Source: an uncultured Oscillospiraceae bacterium (lineage in GTDB: Bacteria > Bacillota > Clostridia > Oscillospirales > Oscillospiraceae). Taken from it: a stretch of 15,493 bases of DNA. Below are positions 1-6,771 of the stretch, in pieces. The notes under the pieces are model-generated. The model searched no databases. It was not told where the DNA came from and saw only the letters and a program-made list of their open reading frames with translations. Every line of letters starts with the position of its first letter. The stretch's first letter is position 1. A program made the translations under genes and the position numbers. The stretch is taken from positions 1 to 15,493 of the forward strand of contig CAJLCG010000058.1 in assembly GCA_905205085.1 (NCBI GenBank). The letters run 5' to 3'.

Positions 1-43
1 CATTGGCCGGCGCTGCTTGCATATTGCCCCATTTGTTTTCCAT
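1..43 (-). CDS. possible start of a leftward gene (partial, unknown)
   Basis: On the minus strand an ATG at 43 opens a frame that stays open to the window edge, giving 14 codons (MENKWGNMQAAPAN). GGAGAGG lies just upstream at 53-47, with six bases between its GGAG core and the ATG, which is good spacing for a ribosome binding site. It would be the gene after spoVT in the same direction. Only 14 residues are visible, so no family can be named. The frame could be chance, because the same bases form a strong hairpin that could instead be a terminator. Confidence 0.35.
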   Translation of the reverse strand, partial: MENKWGNMQAAPAN

Positions 44-80
44 ACGCCTCTCCCCCGGGCTGCCCGGCGGAGAGGCGTAT
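42..80. terminator. strong GC hairpin after spoVT
   Basis: Bases 42-60 and 62-80 form an almost perfect inverted repeat with 19-base arms and one mismatch. On the plus strand it is followed by the T-rich CTTTATTTAA, so it could terminate a rightward transcript entering from the left. On the minus strand, the direction of spoVT, the following bases are A-rich, not T-rich, so it is a poor intrinsic terminator for spoVT. In that direction its 3' arm holds the GGAGAGG that may be the ribosome binding site of the next gene. Confidence 0.6.
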
Positions 81-98
81 CTTTATTTAAGGTGTTCA

Positions 99-641
99 TC
101 AGCTCTCCATGTGCTTGCCCAAAAAGACTGCAATGGACTGGGCCAATTTGTACTCCACCTCACCGCCGGTGAGATTCTCCTCCGGGGCGGTAAACACCAC
201 GCTGCCCAGCACATCTCCCTCCGAGAGAATGGGGGCCACGGTATCCAGGAAAAACCGCCCCTCCTCGGCGCATAGGGGCACGCCGATCTCGCCAACCTTA
301 TGCTGGTAGATCTGCCGGCTCTCCATTAGCCGCTCCAGCTCGGGAGCAATTTGCTTGTCCAGCAGCTCCCGCCGGGGCGCGCCGGCCAAGGCAATGATAT
401 TGTCCCGGTCAGTGATCACCGCGATCCGGCCCGTGGTACGGTTGAGGGTCTCACACATCTGCCCGGCAAACTCCGTCAGTCCGCCCAGCAGGGAATACTT
501 TTTAAAAATCACGCTGCCGTCCCGCTCGGTGTAGATCTCCAGGGGGTCGCCCTCCCGAATCCGCATCGTACGACGGATTTCTTTTGGTATCACAACTCTT
601 CCAAGATCATCGATTCTACGGACGATACCCGTTGCTTTCAT
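99..641 (-). CDS. spoVT: stage V sporulation protein T (AbrB-type regulator)
   Basis: The 180-residue product matches the usual SpoVT length (about 178). Residues 1-50 are a SpoVT/AbrB swapped-hairpin DNA-binding domain: KATGIVRRIDDLGRVVIPKE is the classic start, followed by IRRTMRIREGDPLEIY. Residues 55-180 fit the GAF-like C-terminal domain of SpoVT. In Bacillus, SpoVT is made in the forespore under sigma G and modulates sigma-G-dependent genes and spore coat and germination traits. The ATG at 641 follows GGGAGGA at good spacing, and a sigma-G-type promoter lies about 40 bases upstream. It stands alone, divergent from the OPT transporter gene. Nothing looks damaged. It also shows that the host forms spores or descends from spore formers. 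Confidence 0.96.
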   Translation of the reverse strand: MKATGIVRRIDDLGRVVIPKEIRRTMRIREGDPLEIYTERDGSVIFKKYSLLGGLTEFAGQMCETLNRTTGRIAVITDRDNIIALAGAPRRELLDKQIAPELERLMESRQIYQHKVGEIGVPLCAEEGRFFLDTVAPILSEGDVLGSVVFTAPEENLTGGEVEYKLAQSIAVFLGKHMES

Positions 642-682
642 CTATATAATTCCTCCCACGGTGGTTTTTTGGAAACAAAATA

Positions 683-711
683 TAGTATGGACAGGAAAAC
701 GGCGGCTATGC
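683..711 (-). promoter_or_regulatory. sigma-G-type promoter of spoVT
   Basis: Reading the minus strand, GCATA (711-707) is followed after 17 bases by CATACTA (689-683). This matches the Bacillus sigma-G consensus (GHATR, about 17-18 bases, CATNHTA) at every specified position. Transcription would start near 676, about 35 bases before the spoVT ATG. spoVT is a known sigma-G target, so motif and gene agree. Sigma F recognises a similar -35, but its -10 differs. Confidence 0.75.
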
Positions 712-788
712 GTGAATCCTTCACAGGCAGCCTTTCCCAGTTTTTAATTTTTTTGTACGCATTTGTGCGCCACAGAAAGACAAAAGAC

Positions 789-817
789 TTGACGAACAGG
801 TGAAAAAAACGTAAAAT
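789..817 (+). promoter_or_regulatory. sigma-A-type promoter of the OPT transporter gene
   Basis: TTGACG (789-794) and TAAAAT (812-817) are separated by exactly 17 bases; each has five of six consensus bases. The predicted start near 824 leaves a leader of about 87 bases before the GTG start at 911. This is the best vegetative promoter match in the window. Confidence 0.7.
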
Positions 818-825
818 AATGAACT

Positions 826-883
826 AGCTGCAAGAGCGGCCTCCATCCTGGCGCAAGCCGGAGAGAGGGATGGAGCTGGCAGC
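826..883 (+). promoter_or_regulatory. structured 5' leader of the OPT transporter mRNA
   Basis: Right after the predicted transcription start the RNA can fold into nested helices. AGCTGC (826-831) can pair with GCAGC (879-883), CTCCATCC (841-848) pairs perfectly with GGATGGAG (868-875), and an inner GGC-GCAA-GCC (850-859) makes a GNRA-capped hairpin. The ribosome binding site (GAAGGGA near 894-900) lies outside the fold and no U-tract follows, so it is not a simple terminator. I do not recognise it as a known riboswitch. It may be a protein-binding or mRNA-stabilising element, or chance. Confidence 0.4.
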
Positions 884-910
884 GAAAATAAAAGAAGGGA
901 AAGAAACATC

Positions 911-2845
911 GTGGAAGAGAAAAAATTCCAACCCTATGTCCCCGCGGACAAGGTGATGCCGGAATTTACCGTGGTTTCCATTGTGTTGGGCGCTATTCTG
1001 GCCATCGTCTTTGGCGGCGCCAACGCTTACCTGGGACTGCGCGTGGGCATGACCGTTTCCGCATCCATCCCCGCGGCTGTTATTTCCATGGGCGTCATCC
1101 GCAAGATCCTGCGGCGCGACTCCATCCTGGAAAATAACATGGTGCAGACCATCGGCTCCGCCGGTGAGTCCGTGGCCGCCGGCGCCATCTTCACCCTGCC
1201 TGCCCTGTTCATGTGGGCCAAGGACGGCCTGTGTGACGTGCCTGGTCTGGTGGAGATCGGCCTGATCGCCCTGTGCGGCGGCGTGCTGGGCGTGCTGATG
1301 ATGATCCCCCTGCGCAGCGCTCTGATCGTCAAGGAGCACGGCGTGCTGGCTTATCCCGAGGGACAGGCCTGCGCCGAGGTTCTGATCGCCGGTGAGGAAG
1401 GCGGCGCCAAGGCGTCCACCGTGTTCTCCGGCCTGGGCATTGCTGCCGTCTACAAGTTCATTGCTGACGGCCTGAAGGTCTTCCCCAGCGAGATCACCTA
1501 TGACGTGACCCCCTATAAGGGCTCCGGCATCGGCATCGATGTGCTGCCCGCCCTGGCCGGTGTCGGCTACATCTGCGGCGTGAAGGTGTCCTCTTACCTG
1601 TTCGCCGGCGGTGTGCTGGGCTGGTTCGTCATCATGCCTCTGATGGCTCTGTTCGGCGGCGACCTCATCCTGTTCCCCGCGGACAAGACCATCAACGTTC
1701 TGATCGCCGAGGGCGGCGTGTCCAGCCTGTGGAGCAACTTCCTGCGCTACATCGGCGCCGGTGCTGTGGCTTGCGGCGGTGTGCTCAGCCTCATCAAGTC
1801 CCTGCCCCTCATCGTGCGTACCTTTAAGGACGCCATGGGCGACTACGGCAAGGGCCGCACCGCCAGCACCCTGCGCACCGAGCAGGACATCCCCATGAAG
1901 GTCGTTCTGCTGGGCATCCTCATCGTGGCTGTGGTCATGTGGCTGGTTCCCGCCATCCCCCTGAACCTGTTCACCGCTCTGATCGTCATTGTCTTCGGCT
2001 TCTTCTTTGCCACCGTGTCCTCCCGGATGGTGGGTCTCATTGGTTCCTCCAATAACCCTGTCTCCGGCATGGCCATCGCTACCCTGCTTATCTCCACCCT
2101 GCTGCTGAAGATGACTGGCAATGACGGCATCAACGGCATGATCGCTGCCATCGTCATCGGCGGCATCATCTGCGTCATCGCCGCCATCGCCGGCGATACC
2201 TCTCAGGACCTGAAGACCGGCTTCCTGGTGGGCGCTACCCCCAAGAAGCAGCAGATCGGCGAGCTGATCGGCGTGGCGGTTTCCGCTGTGGCCATCGGCG
2301 CCATCCTGTACCTGCTGAGCATGGCTTGGGGCGGCTACGGCTCCGACGATCTGCCCGCTCCTCAGGCTGTGCTGATGAAGATGATCGTCGAGGGCGTTAT
2401 GGGCGGCAACCTGCCCTGGAACCTGGTGTTCGTGGGCGTGTTCATCGCTCTGGTCGTGGAGGTGCTGGGCATCCCCGTGCTGCCCTTCGCCATCGGCCTG
2501 TACCTGCCCATCTACCTGTCCGTGCCCATGATGCTGGGCGGCCTGCTGCGCTGGTACCTGGAGAAGCGTAAGTACGCTTCCGAGAAGGAGAAGGACAACG
2601 TGGTTCAGTCCGGCGTGCTGTACTCCTCCGGCCTCATCGCCGGCGAGGGTATCGTGGGCATCCTGCTGGCTGTGCTGGCGGTTATCCCCATGGGTCTCAA
2701 CGCCGAGGGCAAGACTCTCTACCTCAGCGACAAGATCAACATCAGCGAGATGTTCAGCATTGGTAACATCGGCGGCCTCATCTGCTTTGCCGTCATCCTG
2801 TTCACCATCTATCTCTTCGCCACCAAGGACAGCAAGAAGAAGTAA
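911..2845 (+). CDS. OPT-family oligopeptide transporter
   Basis: The 644-residue polytopic membrane protein belongs to the OPT (oligopeptide transporter) superfamily, which imports small peptides by ion-coupled symport; some members move metal-chelator complexes. Family landmarks are NAYLGLRVGMTVSASIPAAV (from residue 38), ENNMVQTIGSAGES (74-87) and YPEGQACAEVL (148-158). About 15 hydrophobic segments run through the chain and the C-terminus ends in lysines (DSKKK). The start is a GTG, chosen because GAAGGGA sits about 10 bases upstream and the MEEKKFQPYVPADKVMPEFT opening is typical of the family. It has its own promoter and leader and is followed by a PqqD-like gene and pepD, which suggests its substrate is peptide. 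Exact substrate unknown. Confidence 0.92.
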   Translation: MEEKKFQPYVPADKVMPEFTVVSIVLGAILAIVFGGANAYLGLRVGMTVSASIPAAVISMGVIRKILRRDSILENNMVQTIGSAGESVAAGAIFTLPALFMWAKDGLCDVPGLVEIGLIALCGGVLGVLMMIPLRSALIVKEHGVLAYPEGQACAEVLIAGEEGGAKASTVFSGLGIAAVYKFIADGLKVFPSEITYDVTPYKGSGIGIDVLPALAGVGYICGVKVSSYLFAGGVLGWFVIMPLMALFGGDLILFPADKTINVLIAEGGVSSLWSNFLRYIGAGAVACGGVLSLIKSLPLIVRTFKDAMGDYGKGRTASTLRTEQDIPMKVVLLGILIVAVVMWLVPAIPLNLFTALIVIVFGFFFATVSSRMVGLIGSSNNPVSGMAIATLLISTLLLKMTGNDGINGMIAAIVIGGIICVIAAIAGDTSQDLKTGFLVGATPKKQQIGELIGVAVSAVAIGAILYLLSMAWGGYGSDDLPAPQAVLMKMIVEGVMGGNLPWNLVFVGVFIALVVEVLGIPVLPFAIGLYLPIYLSVPMMLGGLLRWYLEKRKYASEKEKDNVVQSGVLYSSGLIAGEGIVGILLAVLAVIPMGLNAEGKTLYLSDKINISEMFSIGNIGGLICFAVILFTIYLFATKDSKKK

Positions 2846-2861
2846 TTCTTGTTTTTTCCCC

Positions 2862-2901
2862 AGCCGGGCTGTATACTTTGGTATGCAGCCCGGTTTGGGT
2901 T
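2862..2901 (+). terminator. hairpin between OPT and PqqD-like genes (weak terminator or processing site)
   Basis: CCGGGCTGTATAC (2864-2876) pairs with GTATGCAGCCCGG (2881-2893) around a TTTG loop; 13 pairs including one G-T wobble, with two more weak pairs at the base. The following TTTGGGTT is only a poor U-tract, so it probably lets some transcription through to the next genes. It may lower their expression relative to the transporter. Confidence 0.5.
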
Positions 2902-2923
2902 ATTATCCATGAGGAGAAACGAA

Positions 2924-3286
2924 ATGGCCAAGAAAAAGAGCGAAAACTATTTGGATTTCATCCCCATCATCAATTCGAAAAATGACTGGAGCGAGGGCGA
3001 GGACGGCATCGTCACCATCCACATGGTCCACCGGGGCTTCTACGCCACCATCGCTCAGAAGGTCTTCCACACCCCCCGAGTCAGCCACATCAAGCTGGAC
3101 GAGTACGGCAGCTTTCTGTGGAAGCGAATCAACGGAGAGCGCACTGTGGGCCAGCTGGCCCAGCAGCTGAAGGAACAGTTCGGCGACCAGGCCGAGCCCC
3201 TCTATGATCGACTGGTAAAATATATGCAGATCCTGCACAACAACGAATTTATCCTGTTTCGCGGAAAGGACAAGGTGAAGGAATGA
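2924..3286 (+). CDS. PqqD-like (RRE-fold) protein
   Basis: The 120-residue product fits the PqqD family: a strand-rich start (GIVTIHMVHRGFYATIAQ, residues 28-45), the hallmark IKLDEYGSFLWKRINGERTV (56-75), then helices ending in LHNNEFILF. PqqD-type domains are small winged-helix folds that bind precursor peptides for RiPP-modifying enzymes (RiPP recognition element). No radical SAM enzyme or precursor peptide is visible here, so its partner is unknown. The start at 2924 (MAKKKSENYL) is chosen over an in-frame ATG at 2849 because GAGGAG lies just before it and the upstream 25 codons run through a hairpin. It overlaps the next gene by four bases (ATGA), implying coupled translation. Family call is moderately sure; function is open. 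Confidence 0.75.
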   Translation: MAKKKSENYLDFIPIINSKNDWSEGEDGIVTIHMVHRGFYATIAQKVFHTPRVSHIKLDEYGSFLWKRINGERTVGQLAQQLKEQFGDQAEPLYDRLVKYMQILHNNEFILFRGKDKVKE

Positions 3287-3627
3287 ATACCTGGGAGACC
3301 ATTCTGGGCATTCTGGCTTTTGCCGTGGTCATCGCGGTGCTGTATGTGTGGGGCCTGAAAAAAAGCTACACCCAAGGCGCCGACCTGGAGCGCATTTTGT
3401 TCAGTAAAAGTGCGGGAAAGGTGGTACACTACCTCAAAAAGCATGAGGAAATCACCCTTTCCCAGATGGCTCAGCTCTGCACCGGCGTAAAGGCCGGTCA
3501 GTTCTGGTCCCGGCAAAGAGCGATGGTGCAAAACCCCAAGGCCTTTGCCCCCAAATTAGCCCAATACATGGTGGACCAGCTGCTGCTGGAGAAGGTCTCC
3601 AACAGCAGCTACCGCCTGAGGAAATAA
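3283..3627 (+). CDS. small single-pass membrane protein with possible winged helix
   Basis: The 114-residue protein starts inside the stop of the PqqD-like gene (ATGA overlap), so the two are very likely made together. Residues 7-25 form one hydrophobic helix (ILGILAFAVVIAVLYVWGL) followed by KK, which places the rest in the cytosol by the positive-inside rule. Residues 33-114 are soluble: helices around LERILFSKSAGKVVHYLKKH and EITLSQMAQLCTG, then LLLEKVSNSSYRLRK, which resembles the closing strand pair of a winged helix. I do not recognise a named family. A membrane-tethered partner of the PqqD-like protein is one possibility; another is a small regulator of the transporter. Confidence 0.8.
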   Translation: MNTWETILGILAFAVVIAVLYVWGLKKSYTQGADLERILFSKSAGKVVHYLKKHEEITLSQMAQLCTGVKAGQFWSRQRAMVQNPKAFAPKLAQYMVDQLLLEKVSNSSYRLRK

Positions 3628-3653
3628 ATCTGCCACGAGAGGAGTATGCAGCT

Positions 3654-5090
3654 ATGAACGTACTATCCAACCTGGAACCCAAGAGCGTATTCCGCTTCTT
3701 TGAAGACCTGTGCGCCATTCCCCACGGCTCCCGGAACACCAAGGCCATCAGCGACTACTGTGTCGCCTTTGCCAAGGAGCGGGGCCTGGAGCACTACCAG
3801 GATTCCGACAACAACATCATTATCATCAAAGAGGCCACTGCCGGCTATGAGAATGCCCCCGCCATCATCCTCCAGGGCCACCTGGACATGGTGTGCGAGA
3901 AGGAGCACGACTGCTCCAAGGACATGGACAAAGAGGGTCTGGACCTGATGGTGGAGGGCGACTTTGTCACCGCCAAAGGCACCACCCTGGGCGGCGATGA
4001 CGGCATTGCCGTGGCCATGGCCCTGGCCATCCTGGACGCCAAGGACATCCCCCACCCCCGCCTGGAGGCCGTGTTCACCGTAGACGAGGAGATCGGCATG
4101 CTGGGCGCGGTGTCCATGGACGTGTCCCCCCTGAAAGGCCGTCAGCTCCTCAACCTGGACTCCGAGGAGGAGGGCGTGTTCACCGTCAGCTGTGCCGGCG
4201 GCAATGTGACCACCTGCCTGCTGCCCATCGCCCGTGCTCCCTTCCAGGGAAGCGCTCTCACCGTCACCATCAGCGGCCTGCAGGGCGGCCACTCCGGCAC
4301 TGAGATCCACAAGGGCCGCGCCAACTCCAACATGCTCATGGGCCGTCTGCTCCAGGCCATGGCCGGAGCTACCGAGCTGCGCGTTGTTGAGGTGAACGGC
4401 GGTCTGAAGGACAACGCCATTCCCATCAAGACTACCGCTCAGGTGCTGGTGGCCGACGCCGCTGCTGCCAAGGCCGCCGCTCAGGAGATGGGCGCCTGCT
4501 TTGCCGCTGAGTACCGGGTCACCGATCCTAATGTGGCGGTGACTGTGGAGGACGGCAGCGCCGGTGAAGCCATGGACGCTGCTTCCACCAAGAAGGTTCT
4601 GTGCATGCTCACCTGCCTGCCCAACGGCGTGCAGGTCATGAGCGCCGACATTGAGGGTCTGGTACAGACCTCTCTGAACCTGGGCATCCTGGCCACGGAG
4701 AACAACCTGGTGCGTGCCTCCTTCTGCGTGCGCAGCTCGGTTGACTCCCAGAAGGAGATGCTCAAGGCCCGTCTGGCCTGCCTGATGGAGCAGCTGGGCG
4801 GCAGCGTGGAGTTCTTCGGCGAGTACTCCGGCTGGGAGTACCTGGCCGACTCCCCCCTGCGTGAGCGCCTGGTGGCGGTCTTCCGGGAGCAGTACAGCCG
4901 CGAGCCCCGCATCGAGGCCATCCACGCCGGCGTGGAGTGCGGCATCTTTGCCGGCAAGCTGCCCGGTCTGGACTGCGTGTCCATTGGTCCCGACCTGTTT
5001 GAGATCCACACTCCCCGGGAGCGTATGAGCATCTCCTCCGTGCAGCGCCTGTGGGCCTTCGTACTGGAAGTATTGAAGCGGAGCAAATAA
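3654..5090 (+). CDS. pepD: aminoacyl-histidine dipeptidase (Xaa-His dipeptidase, M20C)
   Basis: The 478-residue cytosolic metallopeptidase of family M20C cleaves dipeptides such as carnosine-type Xaa-His and many others. The two-zinc site is complete: H76 and D78 in GHLDMV, D115 in GGDDGIAVA, the catalytic E145 with E146 in DEEIGML, D169 in LNLDSEEEG, and the late H452 in LFEIHTPRERM. Length and motif spacing match E. coli PepD closely. GAGAGGAG precedes the ATG. It follows the small membrane protein gene by 26 bases and ends the rightward block just before a perfect terminator. As the enzyme of the block, it would hydrolyse peptides brought in by the OPT transporter. Confidence 0.95.
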   Translation: MNVLSNLEPKSVFRFFEDLCAIPHGSRNTKAISDYCVAFAKERGLEHYQDSDNNIIIIKEATAGYENAPAIILQGHLDMVCEKEHDCSKDMDKEGLDLMVEGDFVTAKGTTLGGDDGIAVAMALAILDAKDIPHPRLEAVFTVDEEIGMLGAVSMDVSPLKGRQLLNLDSEEEGVFTVSCAGGNVTTCLLPIARAPFQGSALTVTISGLQGGHSGTEIHKGRANSNMLMGRLLQAMAGATELRVVEVNGGLKDNAIPIKTTAQVLVADAAAAKAAAQEMGACFAAEYRVTDPNVAVTVEDGSAGEAMDAASTKKVLCMLTCLPNGVQVMSADIEGLVQTSLNLGILATENNLVRASFCVRSSVDSQKEMLKARLACLMEQLGGSVEFFGEYSGWEYLADSPLRERLVAVFREQYSREPRIEAIHAGVECGIFAGKLPGLDCVSIGPDLFEIHTPRERMSISSVQRLWAFVLEVLKRSK

Positions 5091-5113
5091 ACTTTTTGCA
5101 ATCATAAATAAGC

Positions 5114-5150
5114 AAAAAAACTGGCAGCTCAGTGAGCTGCCAGTTTTTTA
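5114..5150. terminator. bidirectional terminator between pepD and DUF624 gene
   Basis: CTGGCAGCTCA (5121-5131) and TGAGCTGCCAG (5133-5143) form a perfect inverted repeat, preceded by seven A and followed by a run of T. Each strand therefore has a stable hairpin followed by a U-tract, ending pepD from the left and the alpha-galactoside operon from the right. Confidence 0.93.
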
Positions 5151-5155
5151 TTGTC

Positions 5156-5830
5156 TTAAAACTCCTCTTCTTCCTCTCCCTCCAGATCGGGACAGAACTG
5201 GTCCAGCACGGAACGCACAAGGACCTGTCCTGCCACGCAGGGGAACATCAGCCCGCCCAGCAGGAAATAGGGGATGCTGAAGGGAAGAAAACCGATGGCC
5301 AGGGCGGCCAGGGAATCGTTGAGCAGGGCGCACATCAGCGCCTGGCCCGGCCGGGCAAAGCCCAGTGCAAAGCTCTGCCGCACCGCCTGTCCCAGGGGCA
5401 TCCCCGAAGCGGCCAGAGGAAAGAGATAGGCCGACATCAGCAGGGACACCACAAACACAAACAGAGAGAACACACAGGGTGCAAAGAGGATCAGGTTTCC
5501 CGCCGCTTTCCCCGCATAGAAAAAGCTGGACCACAGGGAGATGACGGGCAGGAGCACCGCCAGGAAAAAGGTGAGATAGGACCGCCAGAAGTTGGCACGG
5601 AAGGACTGCCAGAACTCCCGGGCGGTGACGCTGCGGTCCTCCGCCATTCTCCGGGACATGTGGTTCATGGCCATAAGCGCGGGGGGCAGGGTAACCAGAG
5701 GCACCAGGGCCAGACAGGTGAGGGCATCCACCTTCACAATGGTCAGCCACTCCCGGGAGAAGATCTCCAGCAGTCCGGAGGGGCCGGTGCGCTCCTGGCG
5801 GCGGCGAAAATCATTGGGATTGAAAAACAT
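5156..5830 (-). CDS. DUF624 (YesV-like) integral membrane protein
   Basis: This is the last gene of the leftward operon; 224 residues. It fits the DUF624 family (Bacillus YesV, YteU): small proteins with about five membrane helices, usually encoded beside CUT1 sugar ABC transporters. Features are the start MFFNPNDFRRRQERTGPSG, hydrophobic segments at about 35-55, 85-105, 115-140 and 170-210, and an acidic tail EGEEEEEF. The ATG at 5830 is chosen because a perfect AAGGAGG lies ahead; the frame is open much further upstream but only through the AraC gene. It starts 11 bases after the AraC stop. The role of the family is not established; a helper of the sugar transporter or regulator is likely. 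Confidence 0.85.
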   Translation of the reverse strand: MFFNPNDFRRRQERTGPSGLLEIFSREWLTIVKVDALTCLALVPLVTLPPALMAMNHMSRRMAEDRSVTAREFWQSFRANFWRSYLTFFLAVLLPVISLWSSFFYAGKAAGNLILFAPCVFSLFVFVVSLLMSAYLFPLAASGMPLGQAVRQSFALGFARPGQALMCALLNDSLAALAIGFLPFSIPYFLLGGLMFPCVAGQVLVRSVLDQFCPDLEGEEEEEF

Positions 5831-5841
5831 CTGCTGCCTCC

Positions 5842-6747
5842 TTAATTGCGGACCTTGGGGGGCTTGGATTGGCTCTGCTCGGCGCTCTGCTTCTTCTCCA
5901 GGGCCATGAGATCCTCCTGGCGCCACACTCTGGGCGGCAGCCCCTGGTATTTGCGGAACACCTTGGAGAAGTACAGCTGGTTGGGATACCCCACCATGCT
6001 GGCCACCTCGCCGATGCTCATATTGGTATTTCGCATCAGCTCCATGGCCTTGTTCACCCGGTAGCGGGCCAGGTACTCCTGGGGCGTCTGGCCCATGACT
6101 TCCTTGAACAGACGGCTGAAGTAGGTGCGGTTGAGGCCGCAAAAGCTGGCGATCTGCTCGATGCGGATGTCTTCCCGGTAATACTGGTCAATAAAGTGGA
6201 TGGCCTCCCGGATGTAGAAGCCCTGCTGGGACAGCCCCCGCACCCGCTGCTTGGAAGAGGAGCTGTCAATAAGAGCATCCAGGAAAAGATAGAAGTGGGC
6301 CATCAGCTTCAGGGCGGAGAACTGGGCATGATTGGCGATAAACAGCAGCTCATCCTTGATCTCCAGCGCCATGTCCGGCTGGATGGGGGTGTAGACCGGC
6401 TGGTCCTCCCCCAGTCCCGCCAGAGTCAGCCGGTACTGGGCCTGGACTCCGCCAAACTCCACCCAGGTGTAGGCCCAGGGGTCCTTCTCATCGGCACAGT
6501 AGGTGGTCACCTGGTTGGGGCAGATGAGAAAGCCCTGCCCGGCCCGCAAGGGATAGGTCCGAAGGGAGCCGTCCCGCTGACGCACCTCCAGGTGTCCCTT
6601 TCCGGAGATAATGTAGTGGAAAAGATAGTTGTTACGTACATGGGGCCCATAGGAATACAGGGACTCACACTGCTCCCAGCCAAACTGCACTAAAAACAGA
6701 TCTACAAAATTTTCATGGGGAAACACAGAAAAGCGTCCCTGGTCCAT
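5842..6747 (-). CDS. AraC-family regulator of the alpha-galactoside operon
   Basis: The 301-residue protein has an N-terminal cupin sugar-sensing domain (about residues 15-110, with FHYIISGKGHLEVR and YPLRAGQGFLICPNQ) and a C-terminal AraC/XylS domain with two helix-turn-helix units, at about 196-216 (IEQIASFCGLNRTYFSRLFK) and 244-266 (IGEVASMVGYPNQLYFSKVF), then the closing LPPRVWR. The layout is that of MsmR/RafR-type activators of raffinose and melibiose operons. It lies 24 bases after the alpha-galactosidase gene inside the same operon, so it would amplify its own expression. AGGAG precedes the ATG. Candidate binding sites lie upstream of the binding-protein gene at 12334-12372. The sensed sugar (melibiose or raffinose type) is inferred from context. 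Confidence 0.93.
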   Translation of the reverse strand: MDQGRFSVFPHENFVDLFLVQFGWEQCESLYSYGPHVRNNYLFHYIISGKGHLEVRQRDGSLRTYPLRAGQGFLICPNQVTTYCADEKDPWAYTWVEFGGVQAQYRLTLAGLGEDQPVYTPIQPDMALEIKDELLFIANHAQFSALKLMAHFYLFLDALIDSSSSKQRVRGLSQQGFYIREAIHFIDQYYREDIRIEQIASFCGLNRTYFSRLFKEVMGQTPQEYLARYRVNKAMELMRNTNMSIGEVASMVGYPNQLYFSKVFRKYQGLPPRVWRQEDLMALEKKQSAEQSQSKPPKVRN

Positions 6748-6771
6748 GGGTCATTCTCCTCTCAAACTGCG

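Noticed and set aside
2849..2923. A longer start for the PqqD-like gene
   Set aside because: The extra 25 codons run through a hairpin and lack a ribosome site, while the ATG at 2924 has GAGGAG at good spacing.
3663..5105. A 480-codon open frame on the minus strand across pepD
   Set aside because: It is the mirror of a GC-biased real gene: the product is a His/Gly/Ala/Leu-rich low-complexity chain with no family features, and pepD on the plus strand has a full catalytic set.
5831..6142. An N-terminal extension of the DUF624 protein
   Set aside because: The open frame upstream of 5830 lies in the AraC gene; AAGGAGG directly precedes the ATG at 5830.
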